From the NCBI GenBank assembly GCA_013360915.1, contig JABWAT010000005.1:93759-157758 (forward strand): a stretch of DNA of 64,000 nt. Direction: 5' to 3'. Position numbers and translations under genes: made by a program. Positions 63,584 through 64,000 of the stretch are shown one piece after another. Position 1 is the first letter of the stretch, and the number at the start of each line of letters is the position of its first letter. The DNA is from Bacteroidota bacterium (GTDB lineage: Bacteria; Bacteroidota; JABWAT01). The notes beneath the pieces were generated by a model that worked only from the letters and a program-made list of their open reading frames with translations, had not been told where the DNA came from and did not search any database.

Positions 63584-63868
63584 TCATTCATGCGGTTGTT
63601 TAAAAAATGGTCCGTTTTCTGCACCAGGCATTCCGATTAATTCTCTGATTTTCACTGCACTTTTCCATGATTTGATCAACCGCTCTTTTCGGCACGCCTC
63701 CGATCTTGTCTGATACTGGTTTGACCATACCAATTCCCATGGCCTGCCAGGACGTGTGGATTTATCATAACCAGCGTTATGATGATTAAGTCTGGTTTCC
63801 AGATCGGCTGCAGAGCCGATGTAAAACCGTCCGGTTTTTGATGAGAAGAGAATGTAGCAGTAATACAT
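63584..63868 (-). CDS. GIY-YIG nuclease family protein
   Basis: A 94-residue single-domain protein of the UPF0213/YhbQ-like GIY-YIG kind. The variant of the GIY...YIG motif is YYCYILFSSKTGRFYIG, with the catalytic Tyr pair. It is followed by LETRLNHHNAGYDKSTR (Arg and His of the active site) and KERLIKSW with the metal-binding Glu. ATG 63868 starts at the conserved MYYCYIL; the ORF extends to 63976 but that part translates the tRNA-like fragment. A tRNA 3'-end mimic lies 33 bp upstream. Small GIY-YIG proteins are often mobile or repair-related; function is unproven. Confidence 0.85.
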   Translation of the reverse strand: MYYCYILFSSKTGRFYIGSAADLETRLNHHNAGYDKSTRPGRPWELVWSNQYQTRSEACRKERLIKSWKSAVKIRELIGMPGAENGPFFKQPHE

Positions 63869-63901
63869 CGGGATTCTAGTACACTGGTTGTGCCTTTTTC
63901 T

Positions 63902-63935
63902 TTGTGGAGCTAAGCGGGATCGAACCGCTGACCTT
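63902..63935 (-). pseudogene. tRNA-like 3' fragment (T-arm and acceptor strand, tRNA-Ala-like)
   Basis: On the minus strand AGGTC, AGCGG, TTCGATC, CCGCT and TAGCTCC-A read as variable loop, T-stem, T-loop, T-stem and 3' acceptor strand of an Ala/Ile-like tRNA, ending CAA. The matching 5' acceptor strand (GGAGCTA) and a D-arm are absent. The position of the anticodon arm is taken by a TCCCGA/TCGGGA hairpin with no U33, so no functional tRNA can be drawn. Confidence 0.65.
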
Positions 63936-63951
63936 CCCGATTCCTTCGGGA
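63935..63951. repeat. Palindromic hairpin fused to the tRNA-like fragment
   Basis: TCCCGA and TCGGGA flank a 5-base loop (TTCCT on the plus strand). It directly joins the tRNA-like fragment. TCCCGA-type palindromes are familiar as small dispersed elements in some Bacteroidota genomes, from memory. Confidence 0.5.
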
Positions 63952-64000
63952 CGCTCTCCCTCTTCTCCGGAAACACAAGGCACTATTGTTACGATATAAA

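Noticed and set aside
63902..63980. Complete tRNA with anticodon GGA (Ser) at the right edge
   Set aside because: The 5' acceptor strand and D-arm are missing, position 33 is not U, and there is no long variable arm as needed for tRNA-Ser; kept only as a 3' fragment.
1..64000. CRISPR arrays, insertion sequences, prophage or defence-system genes
   Set aside because: No regularly spaced repeats, transposase, integrase, capsid, or recognisable restriction, toxin-antitoxin or CBASS genes were seen; the class III cyclase has HAMP and sensor regions of ordinary signalling type, not a CD-NTase fold.

Overview
The window is about 51% GC by eye and looks like a chromosomal segment of a Bacteroidota / FCB-group bacterium. 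Four things support this. A promoter grammar of TTTG, about 20 bp, then TAnnTTTG (the Bacteroidota primary-sigma pattern) precedes many transcription units. Two secreted proteins end in type IX secretion (T9SS) C-terminal sorting domains of the NPFNP type. Two sensor proteins have the periplasmic propeller plus Y_Y_Y architecture. The succinate dehydrogenase has a single cytochrome b558 subunit. The genus cannot be named from this sequence, and the NPFNP-type tails would also fit Ignavibacteria-like or Rhodothermia-like relatives. Gene density is high, and no insertion sequence, prophage, CRISPR array or rRNA was seen.

Layout. 1-2587 (-): tsaD-trpA-aroQ-mltG. 2639-4336 (+): a GyrI-like protein and an AlkB-type hydroxylase. 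4303-6561 (-): HAMP/class III cyclase and a TPR lipoprotein. 6601-6788 (-): a complete tRNA-Arg unit with promoter, gene and terminator. 6774-10733 (+): a DUF4159 protein and a large coiled-coil membrane protein. 10668-13891 (-): TonB-dependent receptor and lipoprotein, divergent from an ECF sigma/anti-sigma pair (13865-14910, +). 14885-17382 (-): purA and a histidine kinase. 17402-20724 (-): secD-secF-STAS. 20782-26661 (+): hybrid propeller kinase, Kelch-like lipoprotein and a small coiled-coil protein. 26674-28179 (-): pyk. 28217-31332 (-): propeller sensor without an ATPase domain, plus a receiver protein. 31488-34236 (+): glgC and photolyase. 34302-36061 (-): lipoprotein and an MlaF-like ATPase. 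36062-42369 (-): a five-gene envelope operon (LPP20-like, PKD, NTF2-like and PEGA proteins). 42387-46162 (+): SRPBCC protein, small membrane protein, polA. 46296-51851: AT-richer accessory stretch with a T9SS cargo protein and a surface lipoprotein. 51852-53165 (-): glyS. 53401-56133 (+): TPR/PAS hybrid kinase. 56165-59673 (+): sdhCAB with promoter and terminator. 59853-63530: DUF2911 protein, outer-membrane protein, secreted endonuclease I. 63584-63951 (-): GIY-YIG nuclease preceded by a tRNA-like 3' fragment.

Core metabolism (tryptophan and chorismate, purines, pyruvate kinase, succinate oxidation, glycogen) is interleaved with envelope and signalling genes. The most unusual points are: the GIY-YIG gene with its tRNA 3'-end mimic; the five-gene envelope operon; two sensor kinases with a missing or degenerate ATPase domain; an anti-sigma gene with no canonical start codon ahead of its zinc ligands; a G9 tract inside a possible promoter spacer ahead of a surface lipoprotein; and promoters placed so close to start codons that near-leaderless mRNAs are expected.
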